Source of the DNA: CAYSRM01 sp964475205 | GTDB taxonomy: Bacteria; Verrucomicrobiota; Kiritimatiellia; UBA8416; CAYSRM01 | Assembly: GCA_964475205.1 (NCBI GenBank) | Contig: CAYYVQ010000009.1 | Location: forward strand, 10,634-74,633 | Length of the DNA: 64,000 nt | Direction of reading: 5' to 3' | Program-made: the position numbers and the translations under genes | In this document: positions 47,348 to 55,209 of the stretch, piece after piece | Numbering within the stretch: position 1 is the stretch's first letter | Layout of the letters: each line of letters begins with the position of its first letter | The notes under the pieces: model-generated | What the model was told of the DNA's origin: nothing | The model's input: the letters and a program-made list of their open reading frames with translations, nothing else | Database searches by the model: none

Positions 47348-47761
47348 ATGGTATACAGGAAGAAAAAAAGAAACCGGCGGGCAGGCGACGCTTCCCAGCT
47401 CGAAATGACACCAATGATCGACGTGGTGTTCCAGTTGTTGATATTTTTCATCGTTACCCTCAAAGTGGAAGATATTATGGCGCACCTGGATGTTATAAGG
47501 CCCGCGCCTGACAAGGAAGTCGAGGAACAAGAGGTTGAGGACCTGGTTACTATTCAGGTTTACGAAGATGGATACGTGCTCAGGGGCAGACGGATAAGCA
47601 AAGAAAGACTGGAACAAAGGCTTATGCGGATAGCCGGATACAGCAAGGACATTACCATAGTGATCAAATGCAAAGGCACCTCGCCGCATAAGTACCTGCT
47701 CCAGCTTCTTGATATCTGCTCAAAGGCCGGACTGAAAAACCTGTCAGTTTTCAGCATGTGA
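47348..47761 (+). CDS. ExbD/TolR-family protein 2
   Basis: 137 residues, paralogue of the preceding gene: a basic N-terminus, Asp25 in MTPMIDVVFQLL, a single helix and a periplasmic domain (LVTIQVYEDGYVLRGR, ITIVIKCKGTSPHKYLLQLLDICS). Weak ribosome site. Two different ExbD chains per ExbB are common in this kind of motor and could form a hetero-pair. Confidence 0.92.
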   Translation: MVYRKKKRNRRAGDASQLEMTPMIDVVFQLLIFFIVTLKVEDIMAHLDVIRPAPDKEVEEQEVEDLVTIQVYEDGYVLRGRRISKERLEQRLMRIAGYSKDITIVIKCKGTSPHKYLLQLLDICSKAGLKNLSVFSM

Positions 47762-47852
47762 CACGTAGAATCGGGCAATACCCGGATATGCGCATAAACT
47801 ACATTTCACTCGGCCGGCATTATTCTGGCAATACGCGGAATAAGTCAGGATA

Positions 47853-47953
47853 AGCCCGCATTTTTCACGCAATTTCGTCGCGAAAGCGCGAAGAGCGCTG
47901 TCAGCGCCGCCCTATGCAGGCCGGCAGCAGGAATTGTGTGACAAATGCGGGCT
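47853..47953. repeat. 101-base imperfect palindromic element, copy 2
   Basis: 22-base arms, agcccgcatttttcacgcaa(tt) and (aa)ttgtgtgacaaatgcgggct, complementary at 20 of 22 positions, with an inner GC-rich hairpin. The right half resembles the inner part of the MITE at 22360-22711. It lies between exbD2 and the first toroid fusion. Confidence 0.75.
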
Positions 47954-48022
47954 AAGAAAAGACTCTTTCAAAACGTTTACTGAATAGAAGCGGCAATATT
48001 GGTCTTGAGCAGGATCGGTAAT

Positions 48023-49669
48023 ATGAATGACGAATACAACGAACAGGAAGAATACGAAGAAATAATTGAAGAAGAAGGGCTTGGCGACTCGCACCACGAG
48101 ATGATGAAGCTCTTTGACGAGCTTTCTTTCCGGGAAAAAGTCAGAAAGGTCATGGCCGGGCTTAAAGCGCCTAAAACTTCGGGGCAGTACAAGTACGCCA
48201 GGCTCCAGATGATAAGGCTTTCTGCGCCCGCGGCCGCTGTCCTGGTTCCATTTCTGGCGCTTTGCGCGCTGATAGTTCTGGCAGCAGTAGCACCCCGGCC
48301 CGACCCTGAAGTGGAAGTGCGGATCATCGAACCCGAAGAGCCGCCCGAGCTTGAAGAGATTGAAGAGCCGCTGGAAGAACCGCCCGAGCCGCCCGAACCC
48401 GTTGAAATGGAGATCCCCGACGTGCAGGTGACGGTCGACAACCCGGTTCCCAGCCCGCCATCTGACTTTTCGCCCCAGCCCGCGCCCATGGATGCCGTGG
48501 CAATAGTCAAAAGCCCCATTATCATGAAAGGCATGTTCGGCAGCCGCAATCCAGGTTCCCGCGGCAATGCGCTGAGGCGTTTTGATGGAAGCGGAGCAAC
48601 CGAAGGGGCCGTAATGCGCGCGCTCCGGTGGCTGAAAAAGCACCAGGAGGCGGATGGATCATGGAAACACGCTTCAGGCGGAGGCAAGGGTTCGCAAAAA
48701 GCGCCGGTGGCATTCACCGCCATGGGTGTGCTTACTTTCCTTGCCCACGGCGAAACTCCAGGCTCCCCGGAATTCGGGAAAACGGTCAAAGACGCAATAC
48801 AATACCTGGTAGAAGCACAATCCGGCGATGGACATTTCAGTCCCAGGGATAATCACGACTACACACACCCCATAGCGACATATGCACTTTGCGAAGCCTA
48901 TGCCCTGACCAGGGTTCCCGCAGTTAAGGAAGCGGCCCTGACTGCAACCAGGAGGCTGCTTGAAGGGCAACACGCCGACGGCGGGTTCGATTACAACCTC
49001 AAGATAGGCTCCCGAAAAGACGTGTCCTATGCGGCATGGTGCTACCAGGCCCTGAAGGCGGCAAAAATGGCCGAGCTCGGCATCGACGGACTTGAAGAAG
49101 CTCATAAAAGAGGTATAGAGTTCTGTAAAGCGTCCCTGTATAAGAACGGCATGGCCGCATACACGATGAGCGACAACAGGAAAGACCGCCGATCCGCAAA
49201 AGGAGGGCTTACCGGGGCAAATGTCCTTTGCCTGCAACTCCTCGGCGCCCCAAAATCCGATGAAGCCAGACAGGGCCTTGCATGGATTGCCAACAATGCC
49301 GGCTGCTCCTGGTCCGAACCATGGGGACAACGCCCGGTATATTACTGGTATTACTCCACACAGGCGCATTTCCACGCCGGGGGCGAGACATGGGCATGGT
49401 GGAATAATCAGTTCGCTAAAGAACTTGTCAATAACCAGGTAATTATAAAGGAAGCGATTGAAGGGCCGGACGGGAAAATGGAGGATATCGGCTATTGGGA
49501 ATCTCCTGGATCAAGTGAAAACTACGGACGGCCATATGACACCACACTGTGCGCGCTGCAATTACAGGTATATTACCGTTACCTGCCCACGTTCCAGACC
49601 CCCGACGAGATCGAAGCAGAAGCAGAGATCGCAGGCGACGACGACATAGGCGTCGAGATTGATTTGTAA
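48023..49669 (+). CDS. TonB-like/toroid fusion protein 1
   Basis: 548 residues from ATG 48023. Layout (by comparison with copy 2): acidic then basic cytoplasmic head 1-66, one membrane helix about 68-90, a Pro/Glu linker about 98-130 (EPEEPPELEEIEEPLEEPP) like TonB, a linker to about 190, then an alpha/alpha-toroid domain (RALRWLKKHQEADGSW, HPIATYALCEAYAL, GGFDYNLKIG, CALQLQVYYRYLP). It lacks a TonB C-terminal domain. It follows exbB-exbD-exbD, so coupling to that motor is plausible but inferred. Its first ~570 bases are almost identical to copies 2 and 3. Confidence 0.85.
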   Translation: MNDEYNEQEEYEEIIEEEGLGDSHHEMMKLFDELSFREKVRKVMAGLKAPKTSGQYKYARLQMIRLSAPAAAVLVPFLALCALIVLAAVAPRPDPEVEVRIIEPEEPPELEEIEEPLEEPPEPPEPVEMEIPDVQVTVDNPVPSPPSDFSPQPAPMDAVAIVKSPIIMKGMFGSRNPGSRGNALRRFDGSGATEGAVMRALRWLKKHQEADGSWKHASGGGKGSQKAPVAFTAMGVLTFLAHGETPGSPEFGKTVKDAIQYLVEAQSGDGHFSPRDNHDYTHPIATYALCEAYALTRVPAVKEAALTATRRLLEGQHADGGFDYNLKIGSRKDVSYAAWCYQALKAAKMAELGIDGLEEAHKRGIEFCKASLYKNGMAAYTMSDNRKDRRSAKGGLTGANVLCLQLLGAPKSDEARQGLAWIANNAGCSWSEPWGQRPVYYWYYSTQAHFHAGGETWAWWNNQFAKELVNNQVIIKEAIEGPDGKMEDIGYWESPGSSENYGRPYDTTLCALQLQVYYRYLPTFQTPDEIEAEAEIAGDDDIGVEIDL

Positions 49670-49717
49670 ACGCACCCTGCTCTTGCCCTTAAGCCCGTTC
49701 GGCTCTATCCTTGATAT

Positions 49718-51520
49718 ATGACCAACTACAGATCAATAAGGATACTCCCCGATAATGTCGCAAATAAGATCGCCGCAGGCGAAGTGGTCGAAAGACCGGC
49801 TTCAGTGGTCAAGGAACTTGTCGAAAATTCGCTCGACTCGGGCGCTGTTAAAATAGAGATCAATGTGGCCGCAGGCGGAAGAAAACTGGTTTCGGTCGCC
49901 GATAACGGACGCGGCATGGACCGCGACAACGCCCTGCTTGCCATAGAAAGACACGCCACGAGCAAAATACAGGATGTGGACGATATCGAAAACATTTCCA
50001 CGCTCGGTTTCCGCGGAGAAGCAATTCCCGCAATAGCGTCGGTATCAAGGTTCCGCATGACAAGCAATCACCGGGAGGATCAGCCGGGGACGGAAATCAG
50101 CATATCAGGCGGCAAATTGCAGGATGTAAAAGAAATCGGCTGGCCGATAGGCACAAAAATCGAAGTGCGGAACCTCTTTTTCAATGTGCCGGCCAGGCGC
50201 AAATTCCTGCGCACTTATAAAACAGAGTTCTCCCACATAAAAACCACGTTCATCGTTCAGGCTATAGCGAACCCCTCGGTCTCGCTATCCCTCACGGCAG
50301 ACAATAAGCCGGTCTATAACCTTGCCCCCGCTTCGCTGAAAGAACGCCTTCTCGATCTTATGGGCGCTGATTACCTGAAAAAACTCCGGCCAGTTGAAGC
50401 GGAGCAACCGCAGATCAGGATTACGGGCTTTGCATCAACTCCTGCCATGAACAGACCTGACAGAAACGAACAGTACGTTTTTGTCAACGGAAGAGCAGTG
50501 AAATCAGCTCTGACGAGCCGATGCATAACCGAAGCATACCACGGAACATTGCCGGGCAACCGCCACCCCTCGGTATTCCTGTTCATAGAGGTGGATCCCG
50601 AATCCGTGGACGTCAACGTCCACCCCACTAAGCGCGAAATACGCTTCCGCCGCCCGTCCGAAGTTCGCGACACTGTAATCGGCGCCATTCAAAAGGCGCT
50701 TAATGTTACCTCAGGCCAGAGCAACGATCCGAGGACCGGACAGGACTATTTTAATGCCCGAGCTGTCCCTGAAGCTTCGCTGAATATTGACGACCTTCCC
50801 CAAATGCGCAGCTTTCGCTATCCGGGGCTGGATCACATGAATCAGTTCAGAAAGCAGGGCCGCGATGGCAATGAGCCGGACATTGCGCCTTCAGGAAATG
50901 TGCAACCCGAAGAACGCCAGGGAGATATAAAAGGTTCTCCATGGTCATGGTGCAGGGTCCTGGGCCAGATCGGCGGTCTGTACGTAGTGATGGAAACCGA
51001 AGACGGGCTTGTTCTGATGGATCCGCACGCCGCCCACGAAAGAATCCTTTTCGAAAGGTTCATGCGCGACGCCCTCTCAGGTTCTGTTCAATCTCAGAGG
51101 CTGTTGATGCCCGAAACAGTAAACCTTTCAGCGGGCGATGCCAGGCAAGTGCGCAAAAATCTGCAGTTATTCCAGCAGATGGGCTTTGGGATCGCCGAAT
51201 TCGGAGAAGATACGTTTGTCGTGGATTCGCTGCCTTCATACTTCTCAGCCACTTCGCCGCGCCGGATTCTGCCAGAAACAGCCGACACTCTCGAACGGGC
51301 AGGCAAAAAAGCAGGAGAGAAAAGATGGCGCGAGGAAGCTATCGCTCAGGCAGCATGTAAAGCTGCTGTAAAAGCACGCGACCGGCTGAGCCTCGCGGAA
51401 ATCGAACAACTGGTAATCGACCTGGCCAAAGCCGAAATGCCCTATACCTGCCCTCACGGCCGCCCTACTATTATATTGACCTCCTTCCAGGATCTTAACC
51501 GGAAATTCGGACGCCTCTGA
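49718..51520 (+). CDS. mutL: DNA mismatch repair protein MutL
   Basis: 600 residues. The GHKL ATPase motifs are intact: KIAAGEVVERPASVVKELVENSLD, DNGRGM and TLGFRGEA. The C-terminal endonuclease-type metal site is present as DPHAAHERILFE (D-x-HA-x2-E-x4-E, Pro replacing the usual Gln), with ACKAAVKA and CPHGRP also conserved. So it is likely a nicking MutL, as in most bacteria without MutH. It is inserted between the first and second toroid fusion genes; no mutS is in the window. Confidence 0.97.
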   Translation: MTNYRSIRILPDNVANKIAAGEVVERPASVVKELVENSLDSGAVKIEINVAAGGRKLVSVADNGRGMDRDNALLAIERHATSKIQDVDDIENISTLGFRGEAIPAIASVSRFRMTSNHREDQPGTEISISGGKLQDVKEIGWPIGTKIEVRNLFFNVPARRKFLRTYKTEFSHIKTTFIVQAIANPSVSLSLTADNKPVYNLAPASLKERLLDLMGADYLKKLRPVEAEQPQIRITGFASTPAMNRPDRNEQYVFVNGRAVKSALTSRCITEAYHGTLPGNRHPSVFLFIEVDPESVDVNVHPTKREIRFRRPSEVRDTVIGAIQKALNVTSGQSNDPRTGQDYFNARAVPEASLNIDDLPQMRSFRYPGLDHMNQFRKQGRDGNEPDIAPSGNVQPEERQGDIKGSPWSWCRVLGQIGGLYVVMETEDGLVLMDPHAAHERILFERFMRDALSGSVQSQRLLMPETVNLSAGDARQVRKNLQLFQQMGFGIAEFGEDTFVVDSLPSYFSATSPRRILPETADTLERAGKKAGEKRWREEAIAQAACKAAVKARDRLSLAEIEQLVIDLAKAEMPYTCPHGRPTIILTSFQDLNRKFGRL

Positions 51521-51633
51521 AACCAATATCCTGTCCCGGAAATAACATGGCATTTGAGCGAGCTAAGAAAGACGCATCCCGAAACGTTTGAACTAATGAA
51601 AAGAAAATTAGATACTTTTTAAGGTTGAACATT

Positions 51634-53316
51634 ATGGACGATGAATACAACGAACAGGAAGAATACGAAGAAATAGTTGAAGAAGAAGGGCTTGGCGACT
51701 CGCACCACGAGATGATGAAGCTCTTTGACGAGCTTTCTTTCCGGGAAAAAGTCAGAAAGGTCATGGCCGGGCTTAAAGCGCCTAAAACTTCGGGGCAGTA
51801 CAAGTACGCCAGGCTCCAGATGATAAGGCTTTCTGCGCCCGCGGCCGCTGTCCTGGTTCCATTTCTGGCGCTTTGCGCGCTGATAGTTCTGGCAGCAGTA
51901 GCACCCCGGCCCGACCCTGAAGTGGAAGTGCGGATCATCGAACCCGAAGAGCCGCCCGAGCTTGAAGAGATTGAAGAGCCGCTGGAAGAACCGCCCGAGC
52001 CGCCCGAACCCGTTGAAATGGAGATCCCCGACGTGCAGGTGACGGTCGACAACCCGGTTCCCAGCCCGCCATCTGACTTTTCGCCCCAGCCCGCGCCCAT
52101 GGATGCCGTGGCAATAGTCAAAAGCCCCATTATCATGAAAGGCATGTTCGGAAACCGCAATCCGGGTTCCCGCGGCAATGCGCTGAGGCGTTTTGATGGA
52201 AGCCCAGCAACAGAAGGGGCCGTTATGCGCGCGCTCCGGTGGCTGAAAAAATACCAGAAGTACGACGGAAGCTGGAGTCTTAAAACAGAGGGAGGCTCCG
52301 CAGACGTTAAACACACCAAAGGCTCAAAAGACGGAGCCCCAGTCGCTATTACCGCACTGGGCCTGCTCACCTTTCTTGCCCACGGGGAAACTCCTTCCTC
52401 GCCTGAGTTCGGGGAGACAGTGGAAAAAGCCATGAAATACCTTCGGGATTCGCTTGGAAACGGGGGAACATTTTCAAGCAAGGACGGCCGCAAAGACTAT
52501 ACCCACCTTATCGCGACCTATGCGCTGGCTGAAGCCTACGGGATGACTCGTGTTCCAAGCTTGAAAGACGCAGCAGAGCGGGCCATGGACGAACTCATCA
52601 GCCGCCAGAAATCCCACGGTGGATTCGACTACATTGGAGAAAACGCGCCGAGCCGCCTGGATATTTCCATGACCGGCTGGGCGGCGCAGGCGCTTAAAGC
52701 CGGGAAGATTGCCGGACTGGAAAACGACGGAATTGACGAGGCAAGCAAAAAAGTTATTGATGCCATGAAACTGAACTACAGAAAGCGCGGCGAAATAGGC
52801 GCATTTGCATATCGCACGGGTGAGAAATGGAACCATCCCCAGTTATCAGGCGCCGCTGTCCTTGGTTTTCAACTCCTGGGCTATGCCGATCAGGAAGAAG
52901 CGCGCAACGGACTGGCCTGGCTGCGCCAGAACATCCAGTTCAACTGGAACAATCTGCCACAGAAAATAGGCCCGAACCCGATCTACAACTGGTATTACAT
53001 TACCCAGGTCATGTTCCACGCAGGCGGAGAGACATGGCAGACGTGGAACAAACAGTTTGCCCCCGAACTGGTCAATAACCAGACGATCATTCCCAAAGCC
53101 ATTGCCGATCTGAACGGTGAAATGGTGGACATTGGCTACTGGAAATCGGCATCCGAAAAGGAATGGGCCAAGGGCCCTGCGTACAACACAACCCTCTGCG
53201 CATTGCAACTGCAAGTCTATTACCGATACCTCCCGACATTCCAGTCGCCGGAGAAGATCGAGGAGGCAACCGAAATCGCAGACGATGACGACATAGGCGT
53301 AGAAATTGAGCTGTAA
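51634..53316 (+). CDS. TonB-like/toroid fusion protein 2
   Basis: 560 residues from ATG 51634 (AAGG about ten bases upstream). The head, membrane helix and Pro/Glu linker are the same as in copy 1, and the toroid starts near residue 195. The toroid body is the most divergent of the three (GGSADVKHTKGSKDG, GGFDYIGENAPSRLD, NWYYITQVMFHAGGE). Its last 114 coding bases (53187-53300) are identical to copy 3. It forms a tight pair with copy 3 (16-base gap). Role as for copy 1. Confidence 0.85.
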   Translation: MDDEYNEQEEYEEIVEEEGLGDSHHEMMKLFDELSFREKVRKVMAGLKAPKTSGQYKYARLQMIRLSAPAAAVLVPFLALCALIVLAAVAPRPDPEVEVRIIEPEEPPELEEIEEPLEEPPEPPEPVEMEIPDVQVTVDNPVPSPPSDFSPQPAPMDAVAIVKSPIIMKGMFGNRNPGSRGNALRRFDGSPATEGAVMRALRWLKKYQKYDGSWSLKTEGGSADVKHTKGSKDGAPVAITALGLLTFLAHGETPSSPEFGETVEKAMKYLRDSLGNGGTFSSKDGRKDYTHLIATYALAEAYGMTRVPSLKDAAERAMDELISRQKSHGGFDYIGENAPSRLDISMTGWAAQALKAGKIAGLENDGIDEASKKVIDAMKLNYRKRGEIGAFAYRTGEKWNHPQLSGAAVLGFQLLGYADQEEARNGLAWLRQNIQFNWNNLPQKIGPNPIYNWYYITQVMFHAGGETWQTWNKQFAPELVNNQTIIPKAIADLNGEMVDIGYWKSASEKEWAKGPAYNTTLCALQLQVYYRYLPTFQSPEKIEEATEIADDDDIGVEIEL

Positions 53317-53332
53317 AAAAAGGCAAAAAAAC

Positions 53333-54991
53333 ATGGACGATGAATACAACGAACAGGAAGAATACGAAGAAATAGTTGAAGAAGAAGGGCTTGGCGACTC
53401 GCACCACGAGATGATGAAGCTCTTTGACGAGCTTTCTTTCCGGGAAAAAGTCAGAAAGGTCATGGCCGGGCTTAAAGCGCCTAAAACTTCGGGGCAGTAC
53501 AAGTACGCCAGGCTCCAGATGATAAGGCTTTCTGCGCCCGCGGCCGCTGTCCTGGTTCCATTTCTGGCGCTTTGCGCGCTGATAGTTCTGGCAGCAGTAG
53601 CACCCCGGCCCGACCCTGAAGTGGAAGTGCGGATCATCGAACCCGAAGAGCCGCCCGAGCTTGAAGAGATTGAAGAGCCGCTGGAAGAACCGCCCGAGCC
53701 GCCCGAACCCGTTGAAATGGAGATCCCCGACGTGCAGGTGACGGTCGACAACCCGGTTCCCAGCCCGCCATCTGACTTTTCGCCCCAGCCCGCGCCCATG
53801 GATGCCGTGGCAATAGTCAAAAGCCCCATTATCATGAAAGGCATGTTCGGCAGCCGCAATCCGGGTTCCCGCGGCAATGCGCGACGGCATTTCGGCGGAA
53901 GCGGAGCAACAGAAGGGGCCGTTATGCGCGCGCTCCGGTGGCTGAAAAAATACCAGGAGGCAGATGGATCATGGAAGCACTCTTCAGGGGGAGGATCCAT
54001 GACCCAGCTTACTCAGCACAGATCGGCTACAGCATTCACCGCCCTGGCTTTGCTTACTTTCCTTGCCCACGGCGAAACTCCAGGCGCCCCGGAATTCGGG
54101 AAGACGGTCAAAGACGCAATACAATACCTGGTAAAAGCACAATCCGGCGACGGGAGGTTCAGGCCCCGCGACGATCATGATTATACCCACCCGATAGTAA
54201 CCTATGCCCTGTGCGAAGCCTATGGCCTGACCAGGGTTCCCGCGGTCAAGGAAGCTGCCATTGCTGCCACAAGGACGCTGCTTCAAGGGCAACACGCAGA
54301 CGGCGGATTCAACTACAAGCTTGCAATATCTTCAAGAAAAGATATTTCTTACGCAGGCTGGTGCTATCAGGCCCTGAAAGCAGCGCAGATAGCCGAACTC
54401 GAAATAGACGGAATCGCAGAGGCTCACAAGAAAGGAATCGAGTTCATGAAGGCATCTCTTTATAAAAACGGCATGGCCGCGTATACAATGAGCGACAGCA
54501 GAAGGAGCCGCAAGTCAGAAAGCGGCGGATTGACCGGGGTGAATGTTCTTTGTCTCCAGTTGCTTGGAGCAGGCGATTCGGCCGAAGCCCGCCAGGGTCT
54601 GGCATGGTTGCAGGACCATGCAACTTGCAACTGGTCCCAGTCATGGAACCCCCGCCCTCTTTATTACTGGTACTATGCAACCCAGGCAAAATTCCATGCG
54701 GGTGGACAAACCTGGAGCGAATGGAACAACCAGTTCGCCATGACCCTGGTAAACAACCAGGTGGTTATTGAAAAAGCCATAGAGGGACCGGACGGAGAAA
54801 TGAAAGATATCGGATATTGGGAATCTCCGGGGCCGAAAGAAGAATGGGGACGTCCCTATTGCACAACCCTCTGCGCATTGCAACTGCAAGTCTATTACCG
54901 ATACCTCCCGACATTCCAGTCGCCGGAGAAGATCGAGGAGGCAACCGAAATCGCAGACGATGACGACATAGGCGTCGAAATTGACCTGTAA
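53333..54991 (+). CDS. TonB-like/toroid fusion protein 3
   Basis: 552 residues from ATG 53333. N-terminal 190 residues match copies 1 and 2 almost exactly. The toroid body is close to copy 1 (EFGKTVKDAIQYLV, RVPAVKEAA, GQHADGGF), while the last stretch is identical to copy 2. The mosaic pattern suggests gene conversion. Predicted location: inner membrane with the toroid in the periplasm. Confidence 0.85.
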   Translation: MDDEYNEQEEYEEIVEEEGLGDSHHEMMKLFDELSFREKVRKVMAGLKAPKTSGQYKYARLQMIRLSAPAAAVLVPFLALCALIVLAAVAPRPDPEVEVRIIEPEEPPELEEIEEPLEEPPEPPEPVEMEIPDVQVTVDNPVPSPPSDFSPQPAPMDAVAIVKSPIIMKGMFGSRNPGSRGNARRHFGGSGATEGAVMRALRWLKKYQEADGSWKHSSGGGSMTQLTQHRSATAFTALALLTFLAHGETPGAPEFGKTVKDAIQYLVKAQSGDGRFRPRDDHDYTHPIVTYALCEAYGLTRVPAVKEAAIAATRTLLQGQHADGGFNYKLAISSRKDISYAGWCYQALKAAQIAELEIDGIAEAHKKGIEFMKASLYKNGMAAYTMSDSRRSRKSESGGLTGVNVLCLQLLGAGDSAEARQGLAWLQDHATCNWSQSWNPRPLYYWYYATQAKFHAGGQTWSEWNNQFAMTLVNNQVVIEKAIEGPDGEMKDIGYWESPGPKEEWGRPYCTTLCALQLQVYYRYLPTFQSPEKIEEATEIADDDDIGVEIDL

Positions 54992-55056
54992 TAAAAGCGC
55001 AGGAACAAGCTCCTCGTCCCGATCATTACCCCGAACATTGTCATCCCCCTCTTACC

Positions 55057-55107
55057 TTTCGTGTCCATTCTCGTGGTTCAAAATCTTTTCTTTCCCCCTA
55101 TCCTCCT
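55057..55107. repeat. Dispersed repeat (ttcgtgtccattc...ggttcaaaa)
   Basis: Reads ttcgtgtccattctcgtgg then ttcaaaatcttttctttccc and an octanucleotide-rich tail. Near-identical copies lie at about 63789-63838 and, in part, 63924-63947. It follows the last toroid fusion. Confidence 0.75.
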
Positions 55108-55155
55108 TCCGCAAGTCCGTAAACGCACGTGTCATAACCAGAAAAACCCTTGCCG

Positions 55156-55167
55156 AACATTAATGTT
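55156..55167. promoter_or_regulatory. 12-base palindrome upstream of sucrose-phosphate synthase
   Basis: aacattaatgtt is a perfect palindrome 43 bases before the ATG. It could be an operator; no sigma70 pair of good quality overlaps it. Confidence 0.25.
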
Positions 55168-55209
55168 TGGTTCAAAATAATGTTTCATGCTGTTATAGAA
55201 AGAGGAATT

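Noticed and set aside
47912..48789. Minus-strand open frames that recur at 51495-52493 and 52846-54000
   Set aside because: They recur only because they are antisense to the shared 5' ends of the three toroid fusions; Ser/Gly runs reflect the Pro/Glu linker read backwards.
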